Shown: piece by piece, positions 1 to 10,107 of the stretch
How the letters are laid out: every line of letters begins with the position of its first letter
Position numbering within the stretch: the first letter of the stretch is position 1
NCBI GenBank assembly: GCA_001598975.1
Contig: BBXU01000190.1
Coordinates: 1-28,094 of the forward strand
DNA: 28,094 nucleotides
Origin: Parachlorella kessleri
Taxonomy: Eukaryota; Chlorophyta; Trebouxiophyceae; Chlorellales; Chlorellaceae
Direction: 5' to 3'
Program-made: the position numbers and the translations under genes
The notes under the pieces: generated by a model
What the model saw: the letters and a program-made list of their open reading frames with translations, nothing else
What the model was told of the DNA's origin: nothing
Database searches by the model: none

Positions 1-720
1 CGTATGCCCACGCGGGGCGTGGCTACGGGCTGTGGGTGCTGCTGGCGGAGGACAACCTGATCAACCAGACCGTGGCCAAGAAGATGCTGAGCGCGCTGGG
101 CATGAAGTGCGAGGTGGCCGCCAACGGGCGCGAGGCGGTGACGGCGGTGCAGCGAGCCCACGAGAGCGGCATGAACTTTGACGTGGTGCTGATGGACATG
201 TGCATGCCGGTGCTGGATGGCGTGGATGCAACCAAGGTGAAGGGGTGGGCGCTGAGGGGTGCCAGTCAGCCGCAGGGCAAAGGAGCAATGCGTGCAGTGT
301 TGGGGATGGCTGTGAGAGCCCGGTGCAGCCAGTGCCAGCACGGGAGCCCTTCACAGCTGAGAAATGATTGGTGGTCAGTGGCAGCGCTCTGGCACAGCCT
401 CCTGCCGTACATTGTGCCTGTGGCTGAGCGCACCATCCGACATCTGCTAGCAGCAGGCCAGGGGTGGTATGTGGGCTTTACATGGTCCTGCCAGGTTGTT
501 TCTCCACATTCTGAGCTGCATCATTCAACCTCTGCAGGCCATCCGCCAGCTGGGGTGCGTCACCCCCATTGTGGCCATGACGGCAAACGCGTCGGAGCGT
601 GACCGCCAGGAGTGCCTGTCCGCCGGCATGAACGGCTTTCTGTCCAAGCCGGTGCTCAAAGACTCCCTCCTGGATGCCATCATGACAGCCACGCAGGGCA
701 GTCGGCAGCCTCTCTCCTGA
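1..720 (+). CDS. Receiver domain, C-terminal end of a probable hybrid histidine kinase (5' partial)
   Basis: Two exons are visible: <1-236 and 538-720 (stop TGA), separated by a 301-nt GT-AG intron in phase 0 (AAG|GTGAAG ... CTCTGCAG|GCC). The joined product is a CheY-like receiver. It shows the acidic pocket AEDN followed by INQ, the phospho-acceptor Asp in VLMDMCMP, the switch Thr in AMTAN and the conserved Lys in LSKPV. It ends about 20 residues after that Lys, so the receiver is the C-terminal domain. The AEDN-x-INQ form is typical of receivers fused to hybrid sensor kinases, so the kinase part probably lies to the left. It would accept phosphate from a His residue in a two-component phosphorelay. 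The input signal cannot be told from this piece. The receiver call is firm; the hybrid-kinase call is inference. Confidence 0.9.
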
Positions 721-2300
721 GCGGGTCCATCCCGAGTCGCTTGCTTGGGAGTGCGCTGTGCGGATGGTGCATTCCGCTGCCGGGATGATGGGTGGGAGGC
801 GCGGATCGATTGCGAATGGGTGCACAGAGATGAATGGCTGTGCTTTGCCCCTTGGCGGCTGTGGCAATGCGGTTTGCGCTGCAGTGGCGGCCTGCTGGTC
901 AATGGATTTTTTTGAGATTTCATTCATTCCTTGGCGGCTGGGACGCGAGTCTCTGGGGCCAAGTGTTGCTTGGCCCGGCAGGGTTTCTTGCTGGAGGGGA
1001 GTTGGAGGGTCTCTTCGGTGGCATGCCGTTTAGGGGACTGTATTGAACGATGCAATGCAAACTCTTGGCTGGGCTTGTGAGGCGTCTGGCGGGTGAGGCT
1101 GTGCAGTGACAGGCTGCTGCCGGTTGGTCTGACTGGCATGTGTGGCCTCTAGATTGCATCTTGCCATTTCATTCGGGGGTTGGCAGCACTGCTGGGCTCT
1201 GTTAGGCATCTTGCGCTCGCGTCAGCTTCAGTGGAGTGACGTTGTTCGGTTGGAGGGCGCAAGGGAGGAAGCTTGCTTCCGCTGCAACTGCGGTGGCGGC
1301 AGCTGCGGCGGCTGCCATAGCATGCGAGAGGTTGGTGGGTACATATCCTTGGGCTAGTGGGGGTGTGTCCTTGTGAGGTTGCCAGAGCATAATCTTAGGG
1401 CTGTGTCCGTGGGCAAGCATGGGGTCTGGACACCCTAATGCTGGTAGAAGGGCGCCGGTCCTAGGGTATATGCCCCCATCAGTCTGTTGGGTATGGACGG
1501 CTGTCCACCTCCCTGTGGGGTGTCGCTTGGCTTGCGGTTCTCCCCAAGTTCTGTCGTTTTATTGGTTGATTGATTATGTGTGGTGGGCTTGTTGGCTTGG
1601 AGCTGCGGGTCTTTCTCTGCATTCCCGGGCTGCCCTGGAAGCCCCAATTCTATTCAGGATTGCAATTTCATTGCCCAAATCCAAGGGGGCTCGCAGCGCA
1701 TTGGAAGTTTTTGACTGGGTGGCGGACAGGCAGGCAGGGCGCACCTGACGCTCGTTTGATGTTACCTCCCCAAGTGTTTTTAGGCCAGCTGGTAACGTTC
1801 TCCCGTAACAGGCTGTGCAGCTAGCTGGGTCATGCTGGGGATTTGGTGGCGAGCGAAGGGCCAGCCGTATTCCTTCCTGGGGGTTTGTCCCAGGCCAGTG
1901 GGTGGTGGGTGCGTGCCTGTGTTGTTGCACAGCCTGGCAAGGAATGAGCTTGTGGGTGGGGGGTGCAGGGGAGACCTGGTACCAGCGTTTTGAGCTCAAC
2001 AAATGGGTCGGTTTCATTTCCCTTCTAAATTTCATTGAAATCAATCACTCCGCAGGCTCGTGCTGGGTTTGTTTTGTGCACTGGTGGTTTGGTCCTTCAT
2101 GGCTGTGGGGGACAGCTCTTAAGGGGCTGTACGTCCCCGTGTTTCATCTCCAACGTCGAGGTTCTAGCTACTTACTGTTATTGCCTCTGCACTCATGTAT
2201 CCTGGGTAATACACTTTTCAGTCGGTGGCAGACAGATGGGAGAGTTTAGAGTTCAACAGATCACAGCCAGTCAAGTTGCACGTAGCACTTATTGTACACA
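721..2300 (+). other. Long 3' untranslated/flanking region of the receiver gene, no coding exon recognised
   Basis: About 1.6 kb follows the receiver stop codon without any reading frame showing family motifs or a convincing exon chain. The plus strand is strongly G/T-rich (many TTGG, GGTTTG and GGGTTG words), unlike the coding exons. Long G/T-rich 3' UTRs are usual in chlorophyte algae. The composition flips to C/A-rich beyond about 2300. I see no TGTAA (the usual green-algal polyadenylation signal) in this stretch; the first on this strand is at 2541-2545. The transcript end is therefore not fixed. Confidence 0.5.
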
Positions 2301-2717
2301 GATTTCATAAACAACAGAAGCAAAGGTCGTCAGACATGTACCACAAGCCTTCCTCTAAAAAACTTGGACATCAAAGTAAACATAGGCCAGCCCAGCCCTC
2401 CGTACAGCTAACCCATACCTCACCTCTGCTTGCACTTCCTGCCATCCATAGTACTAACTGTCCTGTCTCCCATCGCTTCGCACTACCTGCCATCCTTACT
2501 AAGAACTGCATCCGGTGAAGATCTGCAGCCAGCTCCCGTCTGTAAAGTTCACCAACCACACTGGTTCGCACCAACCTGCCACCTAAACTACCACTGAATC
2601 CACCCCCGTCAGTTCCTTTCGCCTTGCTCCACCCTAGCAACAGCGGGCAGCTGCGTCTACCCCACATATCAGGCGTGACAGCGGGCATCTTCCACGTCTG
2701 CAACGTCCACACTGCAA
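2301..2717 (-). other. Probable 3' UTR of the CtpA-type protease gene
   Basis: This stretch lies downstream of the protease stop codon on the minus strand. The plus strand is C/A-rich here, so the minus-strand transcript would be G/T-rich like the other 3' flanks. A minus-strand frame of about 113 codons overlaps it, but it has no recognisable motif and I do not call it a gene. Two imperfect 16-bp direct copies (GCACTTCCTGCCATCC at 2432-2447 and a one-mismatch copy at 2480-2495) are present. No minus-strand TGTAA was found. Confidence 0.4.
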
Positions 2718-5700
2718 CTACCGCGGCTGTAGCAGCTGCTGTGAGAGGGGCATGAGCCTGCAGGCCCCCAGAGCACCCTCTGCCGCTGCCGGGCTGGGGA
2801 GGGCCCTGAACTGGGGCCGTATGCCCTCCCTATCAATATCTGTGCCCCGGGGGGTTACATACTTGCCCACCGTCAACACCAGCCCTGCAGCAGGGTAAGG
2901 GGGCGTCCACTGTTCAGCTCAGTTGATGTGGCAAGCGCACTGAGGCGGCCCAGCAGGGCCACCACAGGCAGCACGACACAAACACAGACTTGATGTCGGC
3001 CCTAGGCAGACACGACAGGCTAATGCCAGTCCATGCATGTTTAACCCTCTATGAAAACGCATCCTGGGCCAAAACATATGAAGGGGCTGTTGCAGAGTGA
3101 GGACTGCAAGGAACAGTGCCATGCAGGGCAGCTATGCAGCGCCAAGCAAGAGACACCCATGCAGAAGCATTTTGAACAGCAACAAGCAGTGCGACACGGC
3201 ACACCCAACCCGCTCCGTGCGGCTCGCCTGACCCGTCTCCCAGCTCGTATACGCTTTGGATGAGGCCCTTGCCGTACGTTTGCCTCCCTGCCAGCACGGC
3301 GCGGCAGTTGTCCTGAAGGGCGCCTGCAGGACGCGACACTCAGGCATTGAAATGCCCCATGCCCATCAGTATGGGGATGCCTGCGACGGTGGCTGAGAAG
3401 CCTAACAACATACTCAGCGTGACCAACACTTTCACCCCGTGAGTTTCCTCAACTGATCCTGCTGTCTGGATGGCCATCTCCTACCACCTCTTGAGACACT
3501 GCGTCCCAAGTGGATCACCCTGCCAGATGCCATGTGGTTCCAGCATTATAACAAGCGTGGGCCACCGTCCCAGGAATAGCACGCAGCACAGCATGACGCA
3601 TGCGCAGGGCACACCCCTGTTCTGCTTCATGATCCCCTCCTCAGCGCAGCTCGAGTCCAAGACGCATGCCTCGGTTAGCCAGTCCAAGCCACCCCGCACA
3701 CCACACACCCATACACGATGATACCAACCTGCGAGAATCTCGCTTGCACTGGCTGTGTGCTCGTTCACAAGGACCACCAGGGGCACCGAGGTCAGCGCTG
3801 GCCCCGAGGCGGTGATGGGTGCTGCGCTGGCACGCGCTTTGCCCGCTGTGCGAACCACCAGAGCGTCCTCTGCGACCAGGCATGTGGGAAGGGGCATTGA
3901 GCCTTTCAGTTAGCAGCACCTCATCAGGGTTGCACCAGGCTCGTTGAGGGAAGTAAAGTACACCGCCCAGCGACGGGAAGCACGCGGCACCCTCTCTAGC
4001 TAGGCGGAGCAATGGCTGCAATCAAGCGGGCCGCCGGTGGCATTTGCCACCGCATTGACGAGGTTGGCAGAATTGCAACTGGGGTCTGACACAGCGGCCC
4101 AAGGGGTTTCCCACCTTGCAGGAACAGCCTGGCCACCTCGATGCCTTCTGACACCAGCCCCCCTCGGTTATCCCGCAGGTCCAGCACCAGCCTGCTGGCG
4201 CCTGCGCCCTCCAGCTGGCGAACAGCCGCTGCCAGGTCACGCTGCGCCCTGGCGTTGAACGACGTCAGCTTAATGTAGCCAACCAGCTCCCCATTACCAC
4301 TGCTGCTGCTGCTGCTGCTACTTGCCATGGCAGTAGCTGTCGTGGACGTGGCACGGCTGTCTGCTGAGAATGGGAGCGAGGGGGGCTGCAAGAAGGAGGG
4401 AAGGCTCAGGGGCCCCTGCTGCTGCTGCTCGAGGCGCGCTGAGACTGGGGACGGGATCACCCTGACCGGCCGCTCGAGGGATACACTCAGGACCTGCTCA
4501 GTCCCGTACTTCTTCACCTGCAAACAGATGCCATGCTGCTGCAGGCTGTGGGTAGAGGCGTGGGTAGTACATGCAGGCATGCACTGTAACCCGGGACGCC
4601 TCAAACAGTAGGCAGACACTGGCTGCCTCGTGAAACACAGCCTGAGAATACGCACACTCCGCCCAAGGCCACCAGCAAATTTGTGGCTACCCACTATAGC
4701 CTCGCTATGCACCGACCTGCCATGGCCGAGCAGCACACGAAAACACATAAGGGTCTTCTCTCACTAGTCTGACCAGGGAAAACAGCTGGCCTCCAGAGCC
4801 ACCTATGCCTGCCCTTCCTGTGCCAGACCTGCAGCTGCACCGGCTTCCTCCGCAGCCCCAGGGCATCCATTGCCCCCTCATCGTCCTCTCCATCCTGCCC
4901 CCCTGACAACAGCGAGGCCACCTCAAAAGGCGACTGCCCCGCCACGCCCTGCCCCGCAATTGTGAGCAGCTGGTCCCCTTGCTGGATCCCAGCTGCGTCA
5001 GCTGCCGAGCCTTTAATCAGGCCCAGCACATAGACCCCGCCAGGCTGGCTGGCTCGACTGCCAGCGCTGCTGCTGCTGCTGCTTGCCACAGTAAGGCTCG
5101 GAGGCGGAGGAGCCGTGCCAGATAGCTCTGGCAACTCGGAGCCAGGACTGTCAGTGCTGCCGGTCAGGGCCGCTGCTGTGCTTGCAAAGGCAGCGTCGCC
5201 GCTGCCCTGAGAGCTCTCGCTCGCCCCGCTGCTGCTGGCTAGGGAGTCCGGCCCTGGCTGGCTGACAAGTGGTACCATGGGCGGCGGGTCATAACCCGGA
5301 AGAGCAATGCCCTGCAGGACAGACGGCAGCAAGGGGCCTTGCGCACACATGCGCTGCAGACTTCGTCTCCCCCGGGGCTGTGCCTGACAGCCACCCCTGG
5401 CATACAATGTCAACAAAACGCCCGCGGGGCCAGAACTACTACCGGTAATGTGGGCGGGGCTGGTTGCCAAGCAGCTGTAGTATGCTGATACTATGCGTGC
5501 AAAGCTGACCACGCCAAGCAGCAGCGCCGTTAGGGACCAGGGCACAGAGGCGGGCCCACACACGCTTAGGTAGCAGCAAAACAAGCAGTAGGCGCCAAGC
5601 AAGAGCCGCCAGAGGAAGAGCAGGATTGGAAGTCAGACGCACCGTTTTGTTCACAAACTCTTCAGCTGTGCCCAGGTTGAGTCCCACCCCGCTGACATCG

Positions 5701-7176
5701 TACTTGAGCATGGCGCTGAACTCGTCGGGGGAGATGAAGCGGGAGTAGGGATCGCGCAGCGCCCGCAGCATGTCACGGATGGCCCTGCAGCCAGGTCAAT
5801 GCGAAGCGTCCTCGAGGCATGCATCCATGTAAGCCAAGACGCAATATCTAACTCTTTAATAGAAGAGACGCAAATGATAGTACTTGATAGGCTCTGCACA
5901 AGCCTTCAAGGGAAACTAGGGAGTTCCCTAGGATGACCTTGTTGCTGACGGGCATTGGAAACGGGAGTCCCACGCCCCCCTGCACCTCTGCTAAAACCTA
6001 GTCGCCCCCCAAGATAGGAGGTGATGCATCTCATCATGTGCTACGCCCTAAAGCATCTAACCTTTGCCTTACCCGTAAGCCGCGGCCCGTGACTGCAGCG
6101 GCCGCGCCAGCACCTCGTCTCGGAGCTCGCGCCAGCGCTCCCTAGTAAAGCCGGCACCCCTCGCATCCATGAAGTTCGCGTCCACCACCTCCCACACATC
6201 CTCCACCAGCGCCCGCCACTGCCCCTCCTGCTGCTGCTGAGAGCTTGCGCTAGAGGACAAGGAAGCGTCCTACAAAGAGGGACGGAGCTTCCACCTGATT
6301 GCCTGGCCACTATTGCGGAGCTGCAAGTAACAGCGCAGCCCGTGTCATCACTGACACGCATATAAGAAAGTCAAACCAAGTGTCATGAGGCCAAAAGCTT
6401 GCTATCAAGCAAAGCAAAACAAGCCTGATATAGCTGTGGCAGGCTACTCCCGCCGCTGGTGCCAAATCCCAGCAGGAGTTGTCCTCCGGTGGAGCAGACT
6501 GCCACTCCTTCCCTGCTCGATTAAACTTCTCAGTAACACCAAGTGTGACCATGCACACACCTCCTGCTGTGAAGCACCCAGTGAGGGTGCGCCGGGCACT
6601 GCACTGCTCAGCGCTTCACCGGCATATTGCACGGCTGTGTCCAAGGTAGACTCCAGGAGCCGCACCACCTCCAGCAATTTATCCTCCGCAACCGAAGGCA
6701 AGTTCAAAGCAAGCGCAGCGCCACCGCCGCCTAGGTGCATACATACAGAGGCTGCAAAAGCCAGCGCAGCTGTGGCTGCCTGACGCTGCCAGGGGTTCTC
6801 CTCTACAACCTCGGGTGGCGGTGCTGCAGTTTCGGTGCGACCTTGGTCTGGCTTAGGTGGCTGCAGGAGCCCTGGTGCCAGGGCACGGAGCCCCTCGTGT
6901 AGCTGGGCCGCTGTAGCATGTAGCTGGGCCGCTGTAGCATGTAGCTGGATCGCAGCAAGGTGCGCTTGCTGTAAGGCAAAACCTTACACAGTTGAACTCG
7001 ACTGCAGGACGGTGGCTGTCCGTCTTGAATAGGCCGTGAAGGTAACTCACCTGTCTAATATGCGCCACGTGAAACAGAGGTGGGGTACGGGCTTTGCGTC
7101 CCCTTGGCCGTGATGACGGGCGTCGGGGCCACCATGTGTGAGCCATCAAAACGGCGGAGAGTTGCCACACATTCAT
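2718..7176 (-). CDS. ctpA: Carboxyl-terminal processing protease, CtpA/D1P type (peptidase S41A), predicted in thylakoid lumen
   Basis: Exons, 5' to 3' on the minus strand: 7176-7051, 6968-6561, 6269-6073, 5784-5643, 5311-4829, 4517-4115, 3869-3729, 3323-3228, 2884-2718. The sum is 2163 nt, or 720 residues, and all phases agree. The family trims the C-terminal extension of pre-D1 in the thylakoid lumen so that the photosystem II manganese cluster can assemble. Visible features are: a basic start; a hydrophobic Ala-rich stretch (AATAALAFAASVC) fit for lumenal transfer; RALRDPYSRFISPDEF; a PDZ domain (VLGLIKGSAADAAGIQQGDQ); LVLDLRDNRGGLV; the catalytic Ser in EHTASASEIL; and the Lys in TYGKGLIQSV, exactly 25 residues after that Ser as in E. 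coli Tsp. It ends with VGKYVTPRGTDID. Most D1 proteases have about 460 to 520 residues; two low-complexity inserts account for much of the excess. The first exon and start (ATG at 7176, or an in-frame ATG at 7146) are the least certain parts. Confidence 0.92.
2885..3227 (-). other. GC-AG intron in the ctpA-type gene
   Basis: On the minus strand the donor reads TCAG|GCGAGC and the acceptor CTGCAG|GGCTGG. Only this join gives GDGSG followed by LVLTVGKY, which matches the conserved end of CtpA proteases (D1P proteins read DGSGLxVTV here). The nearest GT donor (GACGG|GTCAGG) leaves the reading frame out of phase with the last exon. GC-AG introns are a known minor class with donor consensus AG|GCAAGT, and this site fits its core. 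Confidence 0.8.
4300..4319. repeat. (CTG)n microsatellite encoding a Ser run
   Basis: Six CTG units plus CT lie inside the sixth protease exon. Read on the minus strand as AGC-type codons they give eight consecutive Ser residues in the insert between the PDZ domain and the catalytic fold. Slippage of whole codons here would change insert length without shifting the frame. Confidence 0.85.
6899..6949. repeat. 21-bp tandem repeat in the protease transit region
   Basis: Unit GTAGCTGGGCCGCTGTAGCA plus T occurs at 6899-6919 and 6920-6940, followed by a partial third copy at 6941-6949. It lies in the second protease exon. On the minus strand it encodes a repeated seven-residue block (HATAAQL), adding to the N-terminal extension before the hydrophobic lumenal-transfer stretch. 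Confidence 0.9.
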
Positions 7177-7614
7177 TGTGGGGTGCAGCCGAGAGTTGGT
7201 TGGTAAGTTCAGGTTGGCTTGCTCCTGTTGGCTTGCTCCTGTTGGCTTGCTCCGGGAAATCAAGTGCCCCAGGGCAGCATGCACAGCAGGCCAGTTGGTA
7301 CCAGGTACTGCCAAGGGTGCAGAGCACTGGTACAGCACTGGTAGCAAGGTCTGCAATATCCGGATGTACCTAACTCGCGTGGGTCTATAACATTGGATAC
7401 CTTCTTCCACAGAAAGCCTAGTGGCAGGCCGTGGACAGCACATATGACTGGAGCACTTAGGCGGGCTCTCCATGTCATTCGCAAACCAACACAACAACTC
7501 CCAGCCTTTGGGCAAATAGACATAGGGTTCTGCCTCCATCTGCAACTCTAGGACACAACCAAAGCGCCAGTCACACGTTGCTGTTGTTGGCGGCAGGCAT
7601 GTATGAGAGGACCA
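7177..7614 (-). promoter_or_regulatory. Spacer: 3' flank of the FkbM gene and promoter/5' UTR of the protease gene
   Basis: The 438 bp lie between two genes in tandem on the minus strand, so they must hold the end of the methyltransferase transcript and the start of the protease transcript. The protease frame stays open upstream of its chosen start, so an earlier start cannot be excluded. No TGTAA in minus orientation and no clear core promoter motif were seen. A three-copy 14-bp repeat sits at 7213-7254. Confidence 0.45.
7213..7254. repeat. Three tandem copies of a 14-bp unit upstream of the protease start
   Basis: GTTGGCTTGCTCCT occurs at 7213-7226 and 7227-7240, and with one change (final G) at 7241-7254. 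It lies 37 bp upstream of the proposed ATG, in the 5' UTR or proximal promoter. Function is unknown; it could be a simple replication-slippage repeat or a cluster of binding sites. Confidence 0.9.
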
Positions 7615-10107
7615 TCAAGCAGATCCCAGGGCATCCCCCACTCCTTGCTGCAGCTGTTGTGTCATGAAAAAGACATGCTCTCCATCCTCCACTCCGCGCA
7701 TGCCAGTGCTGGAAAGTGCCTCAAAGATCTGGGGTGTCACCTCCTGCACCAGCACAGGCCAACAGCATTAGGCAGAGGTGGGCTGATAGGCCGGCAGCAC
7801 AAGCGGCCAGCGGCCCGTTAGTGAGGGCATACCCGCACCTGCAACAATTCATCAATAGGCACTGAACACTACATGTATGTGAGATTCCCGGCCACGGCTG
7901 CTACAGTCACGCTAGGCAACTTTACCTGCAAGCCGAAGGGGCTGTTGCCGCCTTCATGGACCTCCAGCGCCATGAGCTGCACATCGTGTAGCCAGCTGAG
8001 GTCCTTGTCGCCCATGAAGACCAACCCCTCCGCCCCTGTGCCCACTCAGTTGGTGTGTCATAAACTGTGGGGCGGTACAGTCCAGCTGGCACCTCCGAGG
8101 CCATCAAGTGCGCTGCTACAGCTAGCCATCCGCCGCCCTGTGTGTGGTGCACTTGGTTAAGACACGCTGACAAACCACCGCAAGTGCAGGCTCACCTTCG
8201 ACGTCCATCTTCACAAAGTCAAAGCCAGGGATGTTGAACATGGCTGCAATGTCCTGAAAGGGCATGCAGCACAGCAGCATGCTTGTTGATTTGGAGCTGC
8301 CGGGAAGCCTGTGAGCTGCCCGCAGACCCTCAATGCAACAAGCAGCAGGGAGGAGCTGCCCAACAAGCTTGCCGCTGTGCAGTTGTGGCCGCACACCTTG
8401 ACACTGTAGGCATCAATGCCCTCCTCGTCGAGTCCCACTTCCTTGAAAACCTGCACATTCAGGTTAAAATTTTGCAGCAGCATCTGAGCGCCATCAAGGT
8501 AGGACTTCAGCCACAACAAGCATGGAGCGTGCTGCTTCTCACTGCTCTGCCCCTCACGCCGAGCACAGGTTTCACACCTTGCCCCAGGACTGCATGTTTT
8601 CCTGTGCAGGTGCAAGCCGCGTTCGGTGGCCCCAAAGCCCCGCATTGACGGCGTGCACACCCCGAAACCTGCAGGCGGTAGACACAGCCACGGTAAGGAT
8701 ATGGAAAGCTTGCGAGTCATGATGTGGTGACAGCTCTCAACTCAGCCTTGCATGCAGGCAACCTGCATGCCACCCAGACACTCACGGCGCCGTATTTAGC
8801 TGGTAGGTAGCAAAGTTGGCTGGGTCTGGCTCAAGCCCAACCACTATTGCCTCAGGCCAGAGCAGCTTGAACATCACTGTCGAGAAGCCCACATTGCCGC
8901 CTACACCAGACAGAGGCTCAGCTCCATAAGACACCGTTGCAGGGCCAATTTACAGTCGCATTGAGGCTGGTGAACGCTGTCACCGCCTGAGCACACAGCA
9001 CTGGCCTAGGAAAGCGGGACTGTAACCAGTGCAGAGCAAGCTATGTTGCAAGCAAAATCACTGTGTAGACCAGTACCACTGTGGGCATGGCAGATAGATG
9101 CTCCCCAAGACAACTGTTTGCTGACCAGCGTCCAGGATGTATTTTGGGGAGAACGTGTGGGCAATGGGATAGATGTACTTGTAGAAGTGATGGCTGAACA
9201 CCTGCGGCCACGAAGAGCAACCTTCGGTGCCGAGGACATGGGCACTGGGGACAGGGTGAAGGCACATGAGCAGCAGTAGATGTCATACCTGCTGGAAGAC
9301 GCCGCAGTCACGGGTGCCCTTCCGGACCGTCACAGGAGCATCACAGCAGCCATGGCTCCTGGGGTGGAGGCAAGGAGCACATTACTAAATTGGTGCTCAG
9401 TGCGTTCCAACACTTGCTGTCAGCGTGGGAAAAGTGCCATGCTCTTCTGGCTGTCATTGCTCGACCAAGTGCGACAGAATGGCAACAAATGGCAGGTGCA
9501 CCCAGCACAGAGTGCACCAAGCCCGACCCATTTGGGCAGCTGGCACCCGGCCACAGCTTCCAGGAAAACTCACCTGCAAGGGAGGTTGGTGGCCGTCCCA
9601 TTAGCAATGTCTGGGTAGTTATTATTTGGTTGGCAAGCCGTCCCTATGGGTCGCTGCTTCTGTGTACCCTCCAGTGCAAACATTGGAGCCCTACAGTTGA
9701 GGTATTTTGACGCCTGGCTGAGACTGCTGAGCCGCTTGCACAAGCCGGCGTCCAGGAGTGGCTTGAAGGTCGTGTGCCGTCTCGACACAGTGGAGCATTT
9801 TGCTTCCTTGGGGGTGCCCACCCTCCCACCTGTCAACCCAAGAGACAAGACACAGGACGGTCAGGCTGGCAACAACACTAAGGATGCTTGGTCACTATCT
9901 ATTAGCAAACAATGTCTTACCAGGCCTGGCTTTAGAGGGCACAATTGCGGTAGACTGATCACCAGCGCTTGACTCTATCAGTCCACGGCGCCGCTGCTGC
10001 GCTCTTGTAAGTGACGCCCCCGTGCATAGGTAGAGGACACCCAGAAGCATAGCTGCGCCAATAGCTACTAGCAGCCCCTTGCGGGGCAGACCTCGCGTCT
10101 TCTGCAT
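7615..10107 (-). CDS. FkbM-family SAM-dependent methyltransferase with N-terminal membrane anchor
   Basis: Exons on the minus strand: 10107-9921, 9829-9574, 9358-9289, 9201-9126, 8900-8786, 8668-8578, 8450-8397, 8253-8196, 8035-7926, 7743-7615. The sum is 1146 nt, or 381 residues, in frame through nine GT-AG introns. Residues about 10 to 30 form one hydrophobic helix after a basic start (MQKTRGLPRK), the pattern of a type II signal anchor, so the enzyme probably faces the ER or Golgi lumen. The catalytic domain shows VTVRKGTRDCGVFQQ, SAM motif I in ILDAGGNVGFS (about 193-203), GLEPDPANF, VNAGLW, and the family hallmark DVEGAE (about 300-305) followed by LMALEVHE. FkbM enzymes O-methylate sugars and other small-molecule or glycan hydroxyls; the acceptor here cannot be predicted. 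The start is the only ATG that precedes the anchor helix in this frame. Confidence 0.9.

Noticed and set aside
36..602. Single-exon reading of the receiver frame through to 602
   Set aside because: After residue 67 it leaves the receiver fold. Splicing at 236/538 restores the switch Thr and conserved Lys in another frame.
2371..2712. Minus-strand open frame of 113 codons after the protease stop
   Set aside because: Its composition is that of the 3' flank, it holds short DNA repeats, and it has no motif. It is more likely UTR.
2854..2858. Minus-strand TGTAA (plus TTACA) as the protease polyadenylation signal
   Set aside because: It lies inside the last coding exon, within the conserved VGKYVTPRGT codons, 134 nt before the stop.
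3224..3240. GT donor GACGG|GTCAGG for the last protease intron
   Set aside because: Its phase does not fit the final exon and it would break the conserved DGSG-LVLTV text. The GC donor four bases further restores both.
6984..6988. Minus-strand TGTAA as the polyadenylation signal of the FkbM gene
   Set aside because: It sits in the first intron of the downstream protease gene, past that gene's start, so it would require overlapping transcripts.
7213..7254. Possible CRISPR-like array
   Set aside because: The copies are directly adjacent with no spacers and are only 14 bp long. It is a plain tandem repeat in a eukaryotic gene spacer.
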